A program made the translations under genes and the position numbers. Below the pieces are notes generated by a model. It saw nothing but the letters and a program-made list of their open reading frames with translations. It made no database searches and was not told where the DNA came from. Positions 19,384 through 28,717 of a stretch of 50,941 nucleotides of DNA are shown here, in pieces (within the stretch, counting starts at the first letter, position 1; each line of letters starts with the position of its first letter). The DNA is from Ectobacillus antri (lineage in GTDB: Bacteria > Bacillota > Bacilli > Bacillales > Bacillaceae_G): NCBI RefSeq assembly GCF_003852715.1, contig NZ_RIAV01000021.1, positions 1 through 50,941 on the forward strand, read 5' to 3'.

Positions 19384-20763
19384 ATGTCGAATCGATTTGC
19401 GGTCGTTTTAGCTGCGGGACAAGGCACTCGTATGAAGTCCAAACTATATAAAGTATTGCATCCTGTTTGTGGAAAGCCAATGGTACAGCATGTAGTGGAT
19501 CATATCTCTGAACTTGGTATGCAAAAAGTTGTTACAATTGTAGGACATGGTGCAGAAATGGTCAAACAGCAACTTGGCACAAGCAGCGAATATGCACTGC
19601 AAGCCGAGCAACTTGGAACAGCACACGCTGTTATGCAGGCTCAACCTTTGCTAGAAGGAAAAAAAGGTGTTACTTTAGTGATTTGCGGTGATACGCCTTT
19701 AATTACAACAGAAACAATTGCTGCATTACTTGCTCATCATGAAAAGATGGATGCCAAAGCAACAGTGCTAACAGCTTACATAGATGAGCCGTTCGGATAT
19801 GGACGTATTGTACGAAACGCTGAAGGTCATGTAGAACGGATTGTTGAGCAAAAAGATGCAAGTGAAGAAGAATTGCGTATTTGCGAAATTAATACAGGTA
19901 CGTATTGCTTTGATAATGAACTTTTATTCCAAGCACTTTCTCATGTTTCAAATGAAAATGCACAAGGTGAGTTTTACCTTCCTGATGTAGTTGAAATTTT
20001 AAAATCACAAGGTCATATTGTCACAGCATATCAAACGTCAAACTTTGAGGAAACATTAGGGGTAAATGACCGCATTGCTTTGTCACAAGCAGAGCATATT
20101 ATGCGTAAGCGTATTAATCGTAAACATATGATTAATGGTGTAACTATTATCGATCCTGCTAACACATATATTTCTGCTGACGCAGTCATTGGGAATGATA
20201 CTGTATTGCATCCTGGTACAGTCATTGAAGGTAAAACGATAATTGCTTCGGATTGTCAAATTGGACCTAATACGACAATTAAAGACTGTCAAATTGGCAT
20301 GCGTACGGAAATTCGTCAATCGCATGTGAGTGACAGTAAAATTGGAAACGACGTAAATATTGGTCCGTTTGCACATATTAGACCTGATTCAGTTATCGGT
20401 GATGAAGTGCGCGTCGGTAACTTCGTTGAAATTAAAAAAGCTGTTTTTGGAAAAGGTAGCAAAGCATCTCACTTGAGCTATATCGGTGATGCCGAAATCG
20501 GTTCCGATGTAAACCTAGGATGTGGCTCTATTACAGTTAATTATGATGGAAAAAATAAGTTTAAAACAGTAGTGGAAGATGGTGCATTTATTGGTTGTAA
20601 TTCCAATTTAATTGCCCCTGTCACAGTAGGAAAAGGTGCTTATGTGGCAGCAGGTTCTACTATTACAGACGATGTACCAGCAAGTGCCTTATCGATTGCG
20701 CGTGCGCGTCAAGTGAATAAAGAGCAATACGTGGATAAATTGAATAGCAAGAAAAATTCTTAA
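19384..20763 (+). CDS. glmU: Bifunctional GlmU, UDP-GlcNAc synthesis
   Basis: A 459-residue bifunctional enzyme. The N-terminal pyrophosphorylase domain (about 1-230) has '[11 protein letters not shown]' and makes UDP-GlcNAc. The C-terminal left-handed beta-helix (about 250-440), seen as hexapeptide repeats such as '[15 protein letters not shown]', acetylates glucosamine-1-phosphate. The product feeds peptidoglycan and teichoic acids. GGAGG precedes ATG 19384, and a TATAAT at 19340-19345 is a possible -10 box. prs follows after 16 bases, so the two are co-transcribed. Confidence 0.97.
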   Translation: MSNRFAVVLAAGQGTRMKSKLYKVLHPVCGKPMVQHVVDHISELGMQKVVTIVGHGAEMVKQQLGTSSEYALQAEQLGTAHAVMQAQPLLEGKKGVTLVICGDTPLITTETIAALLAHHEKMDAKATVLTAYIDEPFGYGRIVRNAEGHVERIVEQKDASEEELRICEINTGTYCFDNELLFQALSHVSNENAQGEFYLPDVVEILKSQGHIVTAYQTSNFEETLGVNDRIALSQAEHIMRKRINRKHMINGVTIIDPANTYISADAVIGNDTVLHPGTVIEGKTIIASDCQIGPNTTIKDCQIGMRTEIRQSHVSDSKIGNDVNIGPFAHIRPDSVIGDEVRVGNFVEIKKAVFGKGSKASHLSYIGDAEIGSDVNLGCGSITVNYDGKNKFKTVVEDGAFIGCNSNLIAPVTVGKGAYVAAGSTITDDVPASALSIARARQVNKEQYVDKLNSKKNS

Positions 20764-20779
20764 TGCGGAGGTTTACCCA

Positions 20780-21733
20780 GTGCCAACTCAATATCTTAAC
20801 TCTAAATTAAAAGTATTTTCTCTGAATTCCAATCAAGGATTAGCATCTCAAATTGCCAAACATATCGGTGTAGAGCTAGGAAAATGCTCTGTTACACGTT
20901 TTAGCGATGGTGAAATTCAAATTAATATCGATGAAAGCATTCGCGGCGGGGATGTTTTCGTTATTCAATCAACAAGCAATCCTGTAAATGATAATATTAT
21001 GGAACTGCTCATTATGATTGATGCATTGAAGCGTGCATCCGCAAAAACAATTAATATTGTTATCCCTTATTATGGTTACGCACGTCAAGATCGCAAAGCG
21101 CGCTCTCGTGAGCCTATTACAGCTAAACTTGTAGCAAACTTACTTGAAACAGCGGGAGCAACTCGTGTTATTACATTAGATCTACATGCACCGCAAATTC
21201 AGGGTTTCTTTGATATTCCAATTGATCATATGATGGGAGTTCCTATTCTTTCTGAGTACTTTCAAAAGAAAGAGCTACAAGATATTGTAATCGTATCACC
21301 AGATCATGGTGGCGTGACGCGTGCTCGTAAAATGGCAGATCGTTTAAAGGCACCAATTGCGATTATTGATAAGCGTCGTCCAAGACCAAACGTTTCTGAA
21401 GTTATGAATATTGTTGGTAATATTGAAGGTAAAACAGCAATCTTAATCGATGATATTATTGATACGGCAGGTACAATTACTTTAGCAGCGAACGCTCTTG
21501 TTGAAAATGGCGCGCGTGAAGTATATGCTTGCTGTACGCATCCGGTTCTGTCTGGCCCTGCTATTGAGCGTATTCAAAATTCTAAGATTAAAGAGTTGGT
21601 TGTTACAAACTCTATTGCATTGCCTGAAGAAAAGAAAATTGATAAAATTAAAGAACTATCAGTTGCAAGCTTGATTGGAGAAGCAATCATCCGCATTTAT
21701 GAAGAACAATCTGTAAGTACGTTGTTTGATTGA
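20780..21733 (+). CDS. prs: Ribose-phosphate pyrophosphokinase
   Basis: A 317-residue class I PRPP synthase. It makes PRPP for purine, pyrimidine, histidine and tryptophan synthesis, and PRPP is also the effector of PurR encoded upstream. The PRPP-binding loop '[13 protein letters not shown]' lies near residue 217, and the catalytic flexible-loop motif 'YGYARQDRK' near 95. GTG start with CGGAGG 9 bases upstream. Confidence 0.97.
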   Translation: MPTQYLNSKLKVFSLNSNQGLASQIAKHIGVELGKCSVTRFSDGEIQINIDESIRGGDVFVIQSTSNPVNDNIMELLIMIDALKRASAKTINIVIPYYGYARQDRKARSREPITAKLVANLLETAGATRVITLDLHAPQIQGFFDIPIDHMMGVPILSEYFQKKELQDIVIVSPDHGGVTRARKMADRLKAPIAIIDKRRPRPNVSEVMNIVGNIEGKTAILIDDIIDTAGTITLAANALVENGAREVYACCTHPVLSGPAIERIQNSKIKELVVTNSIALPEEKKIDKIKELSVASLIGEAIIRIYEEQSVSTLFD

Positions 21734-21738
21734 TAGAA

Positions 21739-21774
21739 TAAAGACGTAACCAAACTTTGGTTACGTCTTTTCGT
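21739..21774 (+). terminator. Terminator after prs
   Basis: aaagacgtaacca pairs perfectly with tggttacgtcttt around a 5-base loop, followed by T residues. It ends glmU-prs. In B. subtilis the ctc gene occupies the prs-pth gap; here only this terminator and about 65 further bases are present. Confidence 0.92.
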
Positions 21775-21839
21775 ACATACTATACTAAGCGTTTGAATAC
21801 GGTTTCATTATCTGTATTTATATTGTAAGGAGTTGCATA

Positions 21840-22400
21840 ATGATGAAATTAATTGTGGGTCTTGGTAATCCAGGAAAAGAATACGAAGCAACACGTCATA
21901 ATATTGGGTTTATTGTTATTGATGAATTGTCTGAGAGATGGAATATCCCGTTGAACCAACAAAAATTTAAAGGTGTATACGGAACGGGTATTGTAAATGG
22001 AGAAAAGGTCATTTTATTAAAACCATTAACATACATGAATCTCTCAGGAGAGAGCATCCGACCATTAATGGATTATTATAAGATTGATATCGAAGACTTT
22101 GTAGTATTATACGATGATTTAGATTTGCCAGTAGGAAAGCTACGTCTTCGTATGAAAGGAAGCGCAGGTGGTCACAATGGGATAAAATCAACGATTGCTC
22201 ATTTAGGAACACAAGAGTTTAATCGCATTCGCATTGGTATTGACCGGCCGAAAAATGGAATGAAGGTTCCTGATTATGTACTGGGACGATTTACGGTTGA
22301 AGAAGGTCCTGATATGCGTCATGCCGTACAAAAAAGCGCAGACGCATGTGAAGCGTGGTTACGTACACCTTTTTTGCAAGTTATGAATACGTTTAATTAA
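21840..22400 (+). CDS. pth: Peptidyl-tRNA hydrolase
   Basis: A 186-residue Pth that releases peptides from peptidyl-tRNA. The conserved '[18 protein letters not shown]' gives Asn10 and the catalytic His20; the aspartate in '[10 protein letters not shown]' near 94 completes the active site, and '[11 protein letters not shown]' is the tRNA-binding loop. AAGGAG precedes two consecutive ATG codons at 21840 and 21843; either may be used. Confidence 0.96.
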   Translation: MMKLIVGLGNPGKEYEATRHNIGFIVIDELSERWNIPLNQQKFKGVYGTGIVNGEKVILLKPLTYMNLSGESIRPLMDYYKIDIEDFVVLYDDLDLPVGKLRLRMKGSAGGHNGIKSTIAHLGTQEFNRIRIGIDRPKNGMKVPDYVLGRFTVEEGPDMRHAVQKSADACEAWLRTPFLQVMNTFN

Positions 22401-22409
22401 GTAATTGAT

Positions 22410-22438
22410 GTATAATACATTCATATACGAATAAAATT
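22410..22438 (+). promoter_or_regulatory. Possible sigma-F promoter of fin
   Basis: GTATA (22410-22414), a 14-base spacer, then GAATAAAATT (22429-22438). It fits the sigma-F -35 well and the -10 with one mismatch, but the spacing is a base short. A TATAAT at 22411-22416 is a competing sigma-A reading. Confidence 0.3.
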
Positions 22439-22488
22439 TGTCTCCATCATCCATACTGGTAATAATTGCGAAGTTTCAGGAGGAATAG

Positions 22489-22707
22489 ATGAACACGCAT
22501 TATTATTGCCGTCATTGTGGAAGTCATGTAGGAACTGTTGGATATAGGACAGAATCGTTATTAGATGATTTATCACCAACAGAAAAGTTAGATACGTTAC
22601 ATTATGATGAGTATGGAAATATGTACGTAAAAGCGATATGCCAGTACTGTCAAGAAACCTTAGATAGTTACCCGCACTATCATGAGTACGAGTTGTTTAT
22701 TCAGTAA
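22489..22707 (+). CDS. fin: Anti-sigma-F factor Fin (YabK)
   Basis: A 72-residue zinc protein matching Fin. Fin inhibits sigma-F and helps the forespore switch from sigma-F to sigma-G. It has CRHC near residues 7-10 and CQYC near 53-56, and it ends 'YPHYHEYELFIQ' as in B. subtilis. AGGAGGA precedes ATG 22489. Placed between pth and mfd, as in B. subtilis. Confidence 0.92.
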   Translation: MNTHYYCRHCGSHVGTVGYRTESLLDDLSPTEKLDTLHYDEYGNMYVKAICQYCQETLDSYPHYHEYELFIQ

Positions 22708-22734
22708 GCTTTGGTTTAACCAAAGCGTTTTTCT
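22706..22734 (+). terminator. Terminator after fin
   Basis: gctttggtt pairs with aaccaaagc around a single-base loop (or gctttggt with tta loop), followed by a T run. Confidence 0.88.
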
Positions 22735-22750
22735 ATTCTATTTTTATTTT

Positions 22751-22779
22751 TTGTCCGTATGGTAAAGCGGATATATAAA
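22751..22779 (+). promoter_or_regulatory. Probable sigma-A promoter of mfd
   Basis: TTGTCC (22751-22756), a 17-base spacer and TATAAA (22774-22779), about 35 bases before the mfd start. Confidence 0.5.
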
Positions 22780-22813
22780 CTGATTTGTCCTTTGGTTGAG
22801 AGGAGTTTGAAAA

Positions 22814-25800
22814 ATGCTAGGTTTATTAGAGCGTTTTTATGATAGTAAAGAAATAGCAACAATCGTTAGTGGGGTAGAGAAAGGACTGAAAGAGCAACTT
22901 ATTTCAGGTATGTCAAATTCTGCTCGTACCTTGCTAATGGCAGCTGTATATAAACAGACGAAGAAGTCTCAACTCATAGTCACGCATAATTTGTTTCAAG
23001 CGCAAAAGGTACATGATGACCTTCTGGCCTTGTTAGGAGAGCAGGACGTGCTTTTATATCCTGTAAACGAACTAATCGCTTCAGAAATCGGTGTCGCAAG
23101 TCCTGAACTACAGGCGCAACGAATTGAAGTGATGAATCGACTGCTACGTGATGAGCCGGTTATTATTGTAGCGCCAGTAGCTGGCTTACGTCGCTATCTT
23201 CCTGCAAAGAGAGTTTGGGAAGCTTATCAAAAACAGATTCAAGTAGGCAACGATTTAGAGTTGGAAGATTTAGCAAGGTCTTTAGTAGAAATGGGATACG
23301 AACGTAAATCTATGGTGGAAGCGCCTGGAGATTTTAGTGTGCGCGGCGGAATATTGGATGTATACCCTCTAACAGAGGAACTGCCGGTACGGATAGAATT
23401 TTTTGATACAGAAGTCGACTCTATTCGTTCATTCAGTATTGAAGATCAACGTTCGCAAGAAAAGAAATTGTCTATCTCCTTTGGGCCTGCTTCAGAGTTT
23501 GTTTTTACAAAAGAGCAGAGAGAGCATGGAACAAAACGCTTGGAAGAAAGTTTGGCACAAGCATTGGTAGATACGAAAGACACAAGATTAAAAGAACAAA
23601 TCGCCGACAATGTAGGACGTGAGCTGGAATATTTAAAAAATGACCAATCTATTGAGCAAATGTTTAAATACTTGTCTCTTTATTATGAGCAGCCTTATAG
23701 TTTAGTAGACTATCTTCCTAAAGATGGTATCGTTATTTTAGACGAGGTATCAAGGATTCAAGAAACAGTTGAACATCTTGAGAAAGAAGAGGGAGAATGG
23801 TATATATCTTTACTTGAAGAAGGTACAGTAGTGCGAGGGTTGTCGTTCTCTCATGATTTCTTTAAGGAGTTGCAGCAAAAGAAGCGAAGTTATTTATATT
23901 TAAACTTATTTTTAAGGCATATTCCGCATACAAGTCCTCAAAATATTGTCAATATGACTTGTAAAACGATGCAAGATTTTCATGGGCAGATGCAACTTTT
24001 CAAGACGGAGCTAGAACGTTGGCAAAAAGGTCGCTATACAGTTGTTTTGCTTGCAGCAGATGAAGAACGGATAAAAAAACAATTACAAATTCTACAGGAC
24101 TACGGCTTAGAAGCCGATGTGGGATCTGTGAATATAGCAAGTGATCGTATTCAAATTATACAAGGAGCGTTGCATGCAGGATTTGAATTACCAATGCAAA
24201 AGCTCGCTGTTATTACAGAAAAAGAACTATTCAATAAAAAAGTGAAAAAACCGCAGCGGAGACAAAAACTTTCTAATGCGGAGAGAATTAAGAGCTATTC
24301 AGAATTAAAACCCGGTGATTATGTTGTTCACGTTAATCATGGTATCGGAAAATTTTACGGTATTGAGACTTTAGAAATTAATGGCGTTCATAAAGACTAT
24401 TTGCATATTAAATATCAGGGTAATGATAAACTGTATGTGCCTGTTGAACAGATTGATCAAGTTCAAAAGTATGTTGGTTCTGAAGGGAAAGAGCCTAAAA
24501 TATACAAATTAGGTGGAACAGACTGGAAGCGCGTTAAAACAAAGGTTGAAAAGTCAGTTCAAAATATTGCTGATGATTTAATTAAATTATACGCAGAACG
24601 TGAAGCTTCTAAGGGATACGCATTTACTCCGGACACAGCAGAGCAAAGAGAGTTTGAAACCTCGTTTCCTTATCAAGAGACAGAGGATCAATTGCGCTCT
24701 ATTGCTGAAATTAAGAAGGATATGGAACGAGAGCGACCAATGGATCGTTTGCTTTGCGGTGATGTAGGTTACGGTAAGACGGAGGTTGCTATTCGTGCCG
24801 CTTTTAAAGCTGTAATGGACGGAAAACAGGTTGCCATTTTAGTTCCTACTACTATTTTGGCGCAACAACATTATGAAACGATTCGTGAACGCTTTCAAGA
24901 CTATCCAATTCAAATTGGTTTACTTAGTCGTTTCCGTACTAGAAAACAGCAGAACGAGACAATAAAGGGCTTAAAAGACGGGACAATTGATGTTGTGATT
25001 GGCACACATCGAGTTTTATCAAAGGATATTGTATTTAAGGATTTAGGCTTGCTTATTATCGATGAAGAGCAACGCTTTGGGGTAACCCATAAAGAAAAAA
25101 TTAAGCAAATGAAAGCCAATATTGATGTATTAACACTAACTGCAACACCAATTCCGCGTACCTTGCATATGTCTATGCTGGGGGTTCGCGATTTATCAGT
25201 TATTGAAACGCCGCCTGAAAATCGTTTTCCAGTACAAACATATGTTGTTGAATATAATGCAGGTTTAGTCCGAGAGGCAATTGAACGAGAACTAGCAAGA
25301 GAAGGACAGGTTTACTTTTTATATAATCGTGTAGAAGATATTGAGAGAAAAGCTGAAGAGATTTCCATGTTAATTCCTGATGCTCGTGTTACTTACGCGC
25401 ATGGAAAGATGAATGAGAGTGAATTAGAGTCTGTTATGCTTGCGTTCTTAGATGGGCAATATGATGTCTTGGTAAGTACGACAATTATTGAAACAGGTGT
25501 AGATATTCCAAATGTAAATACATTGATTGTACACGATGCCGATCGAATGGGATTGTCACAGCTGTATCAGCTTCGTGGGCGTGTTGGTCGCTCCAATCGA
25601 GTGGCTTATGCATACTTTACCTATAAAAAAGACAAGGTGCTTTCTGAAGTCGCAGAACGTAGGTTGCAAGCTATTAAGGAATTCACAGAGCTGGGATCGG
25701 GCTTTAAAATTGCTATGCGTGATTTATCAATTCGGGGCGCTGGTAATTTGCTTGGTGCTGAACAGCATGGTTTTATTGATTCAGTAGGTTTTGATCTTTA

Positions 25801-26338
25801 TTCACAAATGCTGAAAGAGGCAATCGAAACTCGCAGAGGCACAACTGGTGTTGAAGCGCACTTTGAGGTAGAAGTGGATCTAGAGGTAGATGCATACTTG
25901 CCAGATAGTTATATTGCAGATAGCAAGCAAAAAATACTTATGTATAAACATTTCCGCGGCGTATCTTCCGTTGAGGATATTGAAGAGCTTCAGGAAGAGA
26001 TGACAGACAGATTCGGTGACTACCCGCAAGAAGTTGGATACTTACTACAAATTTCTATGTTGAAGGTTCTGGCAACTAAAGAGAAAATTGAAAGTATTAA
26101 ACAAAGCAAGCAAGAAGTAACCTTCCTGTTTTCTGAACAAGCAAGCCGTAATCTAGATGGAGGAAAATTGTTTATGTTAACAAACTCCATTAGTAGGTCT
26201 ATGCGTTTAGGTATGGAAGGAGCCAAACTGAAAATTGTGATGGATGTTAAAGGAATCGAGCCTTCTAAATGGCTTTCTCAGATTGAAACGCTCATAAGAG
26301 GGTTAGATGATGCAAAAAAAGAAGCAATAAATGCCTAG
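22814..26338 (+). CDS. mfd: Transcription-repair coupling factor Mfd
   Basis: A 1174-residue Mfd translocase, full length for Bacillus. The N-terminal third is UvrB-like and recruits UvrA ('RGGILDVYPL' near 180). A CarD-like RNA-polymerase-interacting domain begins near residue 493 ('LKPGDYVVHVNHGIGKF'). The SF2 motor follows with Walker A 'GDVGYGKTE' near 650 and 'DEEQ' near 750, then the helicase C-terminal part with 'QLRGRVGRSNRVAYAY' and the TRCF domain. It removes stalled RNA polymerase at lesions. It starts at ATG behind AGAGGAG. Confidence 0.97.
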   Translation: MLGLLERFYDSKEIATIVSGVEKGLKEQLISGMSNSARTLLMAAVYKQTKKSQLIVTHNLFQAQKVHDDLLALLGEQDVLLYPVNELIASEIGVASPELQAQRIEVMNRLLRDEPVIIVAPVAGLRRYLPAKRVWEAYQKQIQVGNDLELEDLARSLVEMGYERKSMVEAPGDFSVRGGILDVYPLTEELPVRIEFFDTEVDSIRSFSIEDQRSQEKKLSISFGPASEFVFTKEQREHGTKRLEESLAQALVDTKDTRLKEQIADNVGRELEYLKNDQSIEQMFKYLSLYYEQPYSLVDYLPKDGIVILDEVSRIQETVEHLEKEEGEWYISLLEEGTVVRGLSFSHDFFKELQQKKRSYLYLNLFLRHIPHTSPQNIVNMTCKTMQDFHGQMQLFKTELERWQKGRYTVVLLAADEERIKKQLQILQDYGLEADVGSVNIASDRIQIIQGALHAGFELPMQKLAVITEKELFNKKVKKPQRRQKLSNAERIKSYSELKPGDYVVHVNHGIGKFYGIETLEINGVHKDYLHIKYQGNDKLYVPVEQIDQVQKYVGSEGKEPKIYKLGGTDWKRVKTKVEKSVQNIADDLIKLYAEREASKGYAFTPDTAEQREFETSFPYQETEDQLRSIAEIKKDMERERPMDRLLCGDVGYGKTEVAIRAAFKAVMDGKQVAILVPTTILAQQHYETIRERFQDYPIQIGLLSRFRTRKQQNETIKGLKDGTIDVVIGTHRVLSKDIVFKDLGLLIIDEEQRFGVTHKEKIKQMKANIDVLTLTATPIPRTLHMSMLGVRDLSVIETPPENRFPVQTYVVEYNAGLVREAIERELAREGQVYFLYNRVEDIERKAEEISMLIPDARVTYAHGKMNESELESVMLAFLDGQYDVLVSTTIIETGVDIPNVNTLIVHDADRMGLSQLYQLRGRVGRSNRVAYAYFTYKKDKVLSEVAERRLQAIKEFTELGSGFKIAMRDLSIRGAGNLLGAEQHGFIDSVGFDLYSQMLKEAIETRRGTTGVEAHFEVEVDLEVDAYLPDSYIADSKQKILMYKHFRGVSSVEDIEELQEEMTDRFGDYPQEVGYLLQISMLKVLATKEKIESIKQSKQEVTFLFSEQASRNLDGGKLFMLTNSISRSMRLGMEGAKLKIVMDVKGIEPSKWLSQIETLIRGLDDAKKEAINA

Positions 26339-26363
26339 CTTAACAAGAAAATCAAATCGGCGT

Positions 26364-26392
26364 GCATAGAACGTCTAATGTGAACAATACTA
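26364..26392 (+). promoter_or_regulatory. Sigma-G promoter of spoVT
   Basis: GCATA (26364-26368), a 17-base spacer and AATACTA (26386-26392) match the sigma-G pattern GNATR-N17/18-CATACTA with one mismatch. B. subtilis spoVT is a sigma-G gene. Confidence 0.7.
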
Positions 26393-26474
26393 TGCTTAAC
26401 AGTTGGTGGTTTTGACAATATAAGGAGAAGAAACCACTACTTTTACCATCTGTAGAAAGCGAGGCAGCATTAGA

Positions 26475-27011
26475 ATGAAAGCAACTGGAATAGTACGTCG
26501 AATTGATGATTTAGGAAGAGTCGTTATTCCAAAAGAAATTCGCAGAACGCTCCGCATCCGCGAAGGAGATCCTTTGGAAATTTTTGTGGATCGAGATGGA
26601 GAGGTTATCTTAAAGAAGTATTCGCCGATTAGCGAACTTAGTGATTTTGCAAAAGAATACGCTGATGCGCTTTACGATAGCTTAGGTCATAATGTGTTAA
26701 TATGTGACCGCGATCAGATTATTGCTGTAGCGGGCGTTTCAAAAAAGGAATTTTTAAATAAAAATATTGGCGAATTAATTGAGAAGGCGATGGAAGAGCG
26801 TAACTCTGTTGTTATGATGGATGCAAGTGAGATCTCTATTATTGATGGATTAAAGGAGCAAGTTGCCTCTTATACAATTGGTCCAATCATTGCAAATGGC
26901 GATCCAATTGGGGCTGTCGTCATCTTCTCTAAAGAAAAAATTATAGGTGAGCCGGAACATAAAGCTGTTGATACGGCGGCAAGCTTCTTGGCGAAGCAAA
27001 TGGAACAGTAA
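26475..27011 (+). CDS. spoVT: Stage V sporulation regulator SpoVT
   Basis: A 178-residue forespore transcription factor. Residues 1-50 are an AbrB-type DNA-binding domain ('GIVRRIDDLGRVVIPKEIRRTLRI'), closely related to that of abrB at 7382-7666. Residues 56-178 are a GAF-like domain. It modulates sigma-G-dependent genes. The ATG follows AGCGAGG. A sigma-G promoter lies about 80 bases upstream and a terminator immediately after, so it is monocistronic. Confidence 0.97.
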   Translation: MKATGIVRRIDDLGRVVIPKEIRRTLRIREGDPLEIFVDRDGEVILKKYSPISELSDFAKEYADALYDSLGHNVLICDRDQIIAVAGVSKKEFLNKNIGELIEKAMEERNSVVMMDASEISIIDGLKEQVASYTIGPIIANGDPIGAVVIFSKEKIIGEPEHKAVDTAASFLAKQMEQ

Positions 27012-27041
27012 AAAGGTAGCTTTTAGCTACCTTTTTTTTGT
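27010..27041 (+). terminator. Terminator after spoVT
   Basis: aaaaggtagc pairs with gctacctttt around a 4-base loop, followed by more T residues. A TATAAT -10 box for the next gene lies directly after it (27042-27047). Confidence 0.92.
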
Positions 27042-27047
27042 TATAAT
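27042..27047 (+). promoter_or_regulatory. -10 box of the yabM promoter
   Basis: A perfect TATAAT just after the spoVT terminator; a -35 box inside the terminator stem is unclear. It predicts a start near 27054, which rules out translation from the ATG at 27048. Confidence 0.45.
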
Positions 27048-27098
27048 ATGGGACGGATGCTATACAGCTATCAGAATCACAGAAATGGAGCTTATCTT

Positions 27099-28694
27099 AT
27101 GGAAACAAAGAAATATGCCTCGTTTTGGCAAGGTGCAATCATACTTACGATTGCTGGCATTATTGTAAAAATATTGAGCGCTTTTTACCGCATTCCTTAC
27201 CAAAATATCGCTGGAGATATAGGGTTTTATATTTATCAGCAAGTATACCCTTTTTACGGCGTATGCTTAATTTTAGGTACGTATGGATTTCCAGTCGTTA
27301 TTTCAAAGCTAGTGGCCTCGCGTATGGAAAGTGGTGATATTACAAAGGTCAAAGATATTATATATATTTCATTTTTAGCCTTAATGTGTATAGGAATCCT
27401 GTTATTTTGTACATTCTTTTTTGGGGCTGAAATCATTGCAGGATATATGGGAGATTCTTCTTTACAAATTTTGTTGCAGGTTATCGCCTTTTCGTTTCTG
27501 TTAATGCCATTTCTGTCCGTGATGCGCGGATATCTGCAGGGAATTGGTGATATGAAGCCTACTGCAGTATCGCAAGTAGCTGAACAAGCCCTAAGAGTTA
27601 CTATTATCGTAGGGCTATCGCTTTACTTGGTTGCACAGGGATCTAACAGATATATTGTAGGCGGGGGCGCTATGTTTGGATCAGTTGCTGGTAGTATACT
27701 TGGTATTGTTATTTTAGCTTATTATCTACATCAACGCAAAGCAAGCATATATAAAGCTTCGTGGTCCGCTATAAGCGATAAAGGGATGATTATAAAACTG
27801 GTTGTACTACAAGGTATACTCGTATGTATTAGTAATATAACTTTACTTCTTATTCAAATGGTCGATTCTGTAACCTTTTATGAATTGCTTTTACAAACAG
27901 GAGAAACGTCAGAGAGGTCGAAGGTTATAAAAGCTGTATACGATCGGGGATTTCCGCTTATTCAACTAGGTACTGTAGTAGCTACCTCTTTTGTTTTACC
28001 TCTTATCCCGATGATTTCTGCTGCTCGTACAAAAGGTGATTATCGTGCTGTTAAGCGTTATATGCAATTGGCAATGAAGCTAACCCTAGTCGTAGCATTA
28101 GCAGCCACAGGTGGTCTCATTTGCATTATTGAACAGACGAATATTATGCTATTTACAGACAATCAGGGTTCTTTTACTTTAGGTATTTTAGCTGTGTGTA
28201 TTCTATTTGGTTCCTTTGGAATCGTGGCATCAGCAGTGTTACAAGGAATTGGGAATACCATTTTGCCAGCCTTTTTTGCAGTTGTTGGTGTTGCTATTAA
28301 GTATATGGGCAATATAGTGCTGATGCCAAAGTTAGGAGATGTAGGTGCTGCATGGGCTGCAGTGTTGTCTTTAAGCTGCATCAGTATCTTAAACGTTGTG
28401 TATTTAAAACATAAAATGAAAATGCCTCTAGTTGGATGGAAGAACGCAAGCAAGGTCGTTTTCGCTTGCCTTGCTATGATGTTTGTTTTGAAGGGATATG
28501 TATATGGAATAAATACACTAGTTGATCATACAAGCCGTTATTTAATATCTGTAGAGGCTTTAAGTGCGGTTTGTATAGGAGGCATGTTATATTTAATTTT
28601 AATTATTCGATGGGGCGTATTTACAATTGAAGAAGTTGGTACAGTCTGGAAGGGAAAAAAACTACCTTCTTTCTTACGCTCTCAACGCTTATAA
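27099..28694 (+). CDS. yabM: MOP-superfamily polysaccharide flippase (YabM, SpoVB-like)
   Basis: A 531-residue integral membrane protein with about 14 hydrophobic segments, of the SpoVB/MurJ-like polysaccharide transporter branch of the MOP superfamily. 'GFYIYQQVYPFYG', 'GDMKPTAVSQVAEQALR' and 'YDRGFPLIQLG' are typical of this group. It probably flips a lipid-linked saccharide; in B. subtilis its relatives include SpoVB, Amj-replaced MurJ and YabM, and the substrate here is not known. I chose ATG 27099 because TGGAG lies 8 bases upstream, the length matches YabM, and the upstream ATG 27048 overlaps the promoter. Confidence 0.88.
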   Translation: METKKYASFWQGAIILTIAGIIVKILSAFYRIPYQNIAGDIGFYIYQQVYPFYGVCLILGTYGFPVVISKLVASRMESGDITKVKDIIYISFLALMCIGILLFCTFFFGAEIIAGYMGDSSLQILLQVIAFSFLLMPFLSVMRGYLQGIGDMKPTAVSQVAEQALRVTIIVGLSLYLVAQGSNRYIVGGGAMFGSVAGSILGIVILAYYLHQRKASIYKASWSAISDKGMIIKLVVLQGILVCISNITLLLIQMVDSVTFYELLLQTGETSERSKVIKAVYDRGFPLIQLGTVVATSFVLPLIPMISAARTKGDYRAVKRYMQLAMKLTLVVALAATGGLICIIEQTNIMLFTDNQGSFTLGILAVCILFGSFGIVASAVLQGIGNTILPAFFAVVGVAIKYMGNIVLMPKLGDVGAAWAAVLSLSCISILNVVYLKHKMKMPLVGWKNASKVVFACLAMMFVLKGYVYGINTLVDHTSRYLISVEALSAVCIGGMLYLILIIRWGVFTIEEVGTVWKGKKLPSFLRSQRL

Positions 28695-28717
28695 CAAGGA
28701 AAGAGAGGAATAATTCA

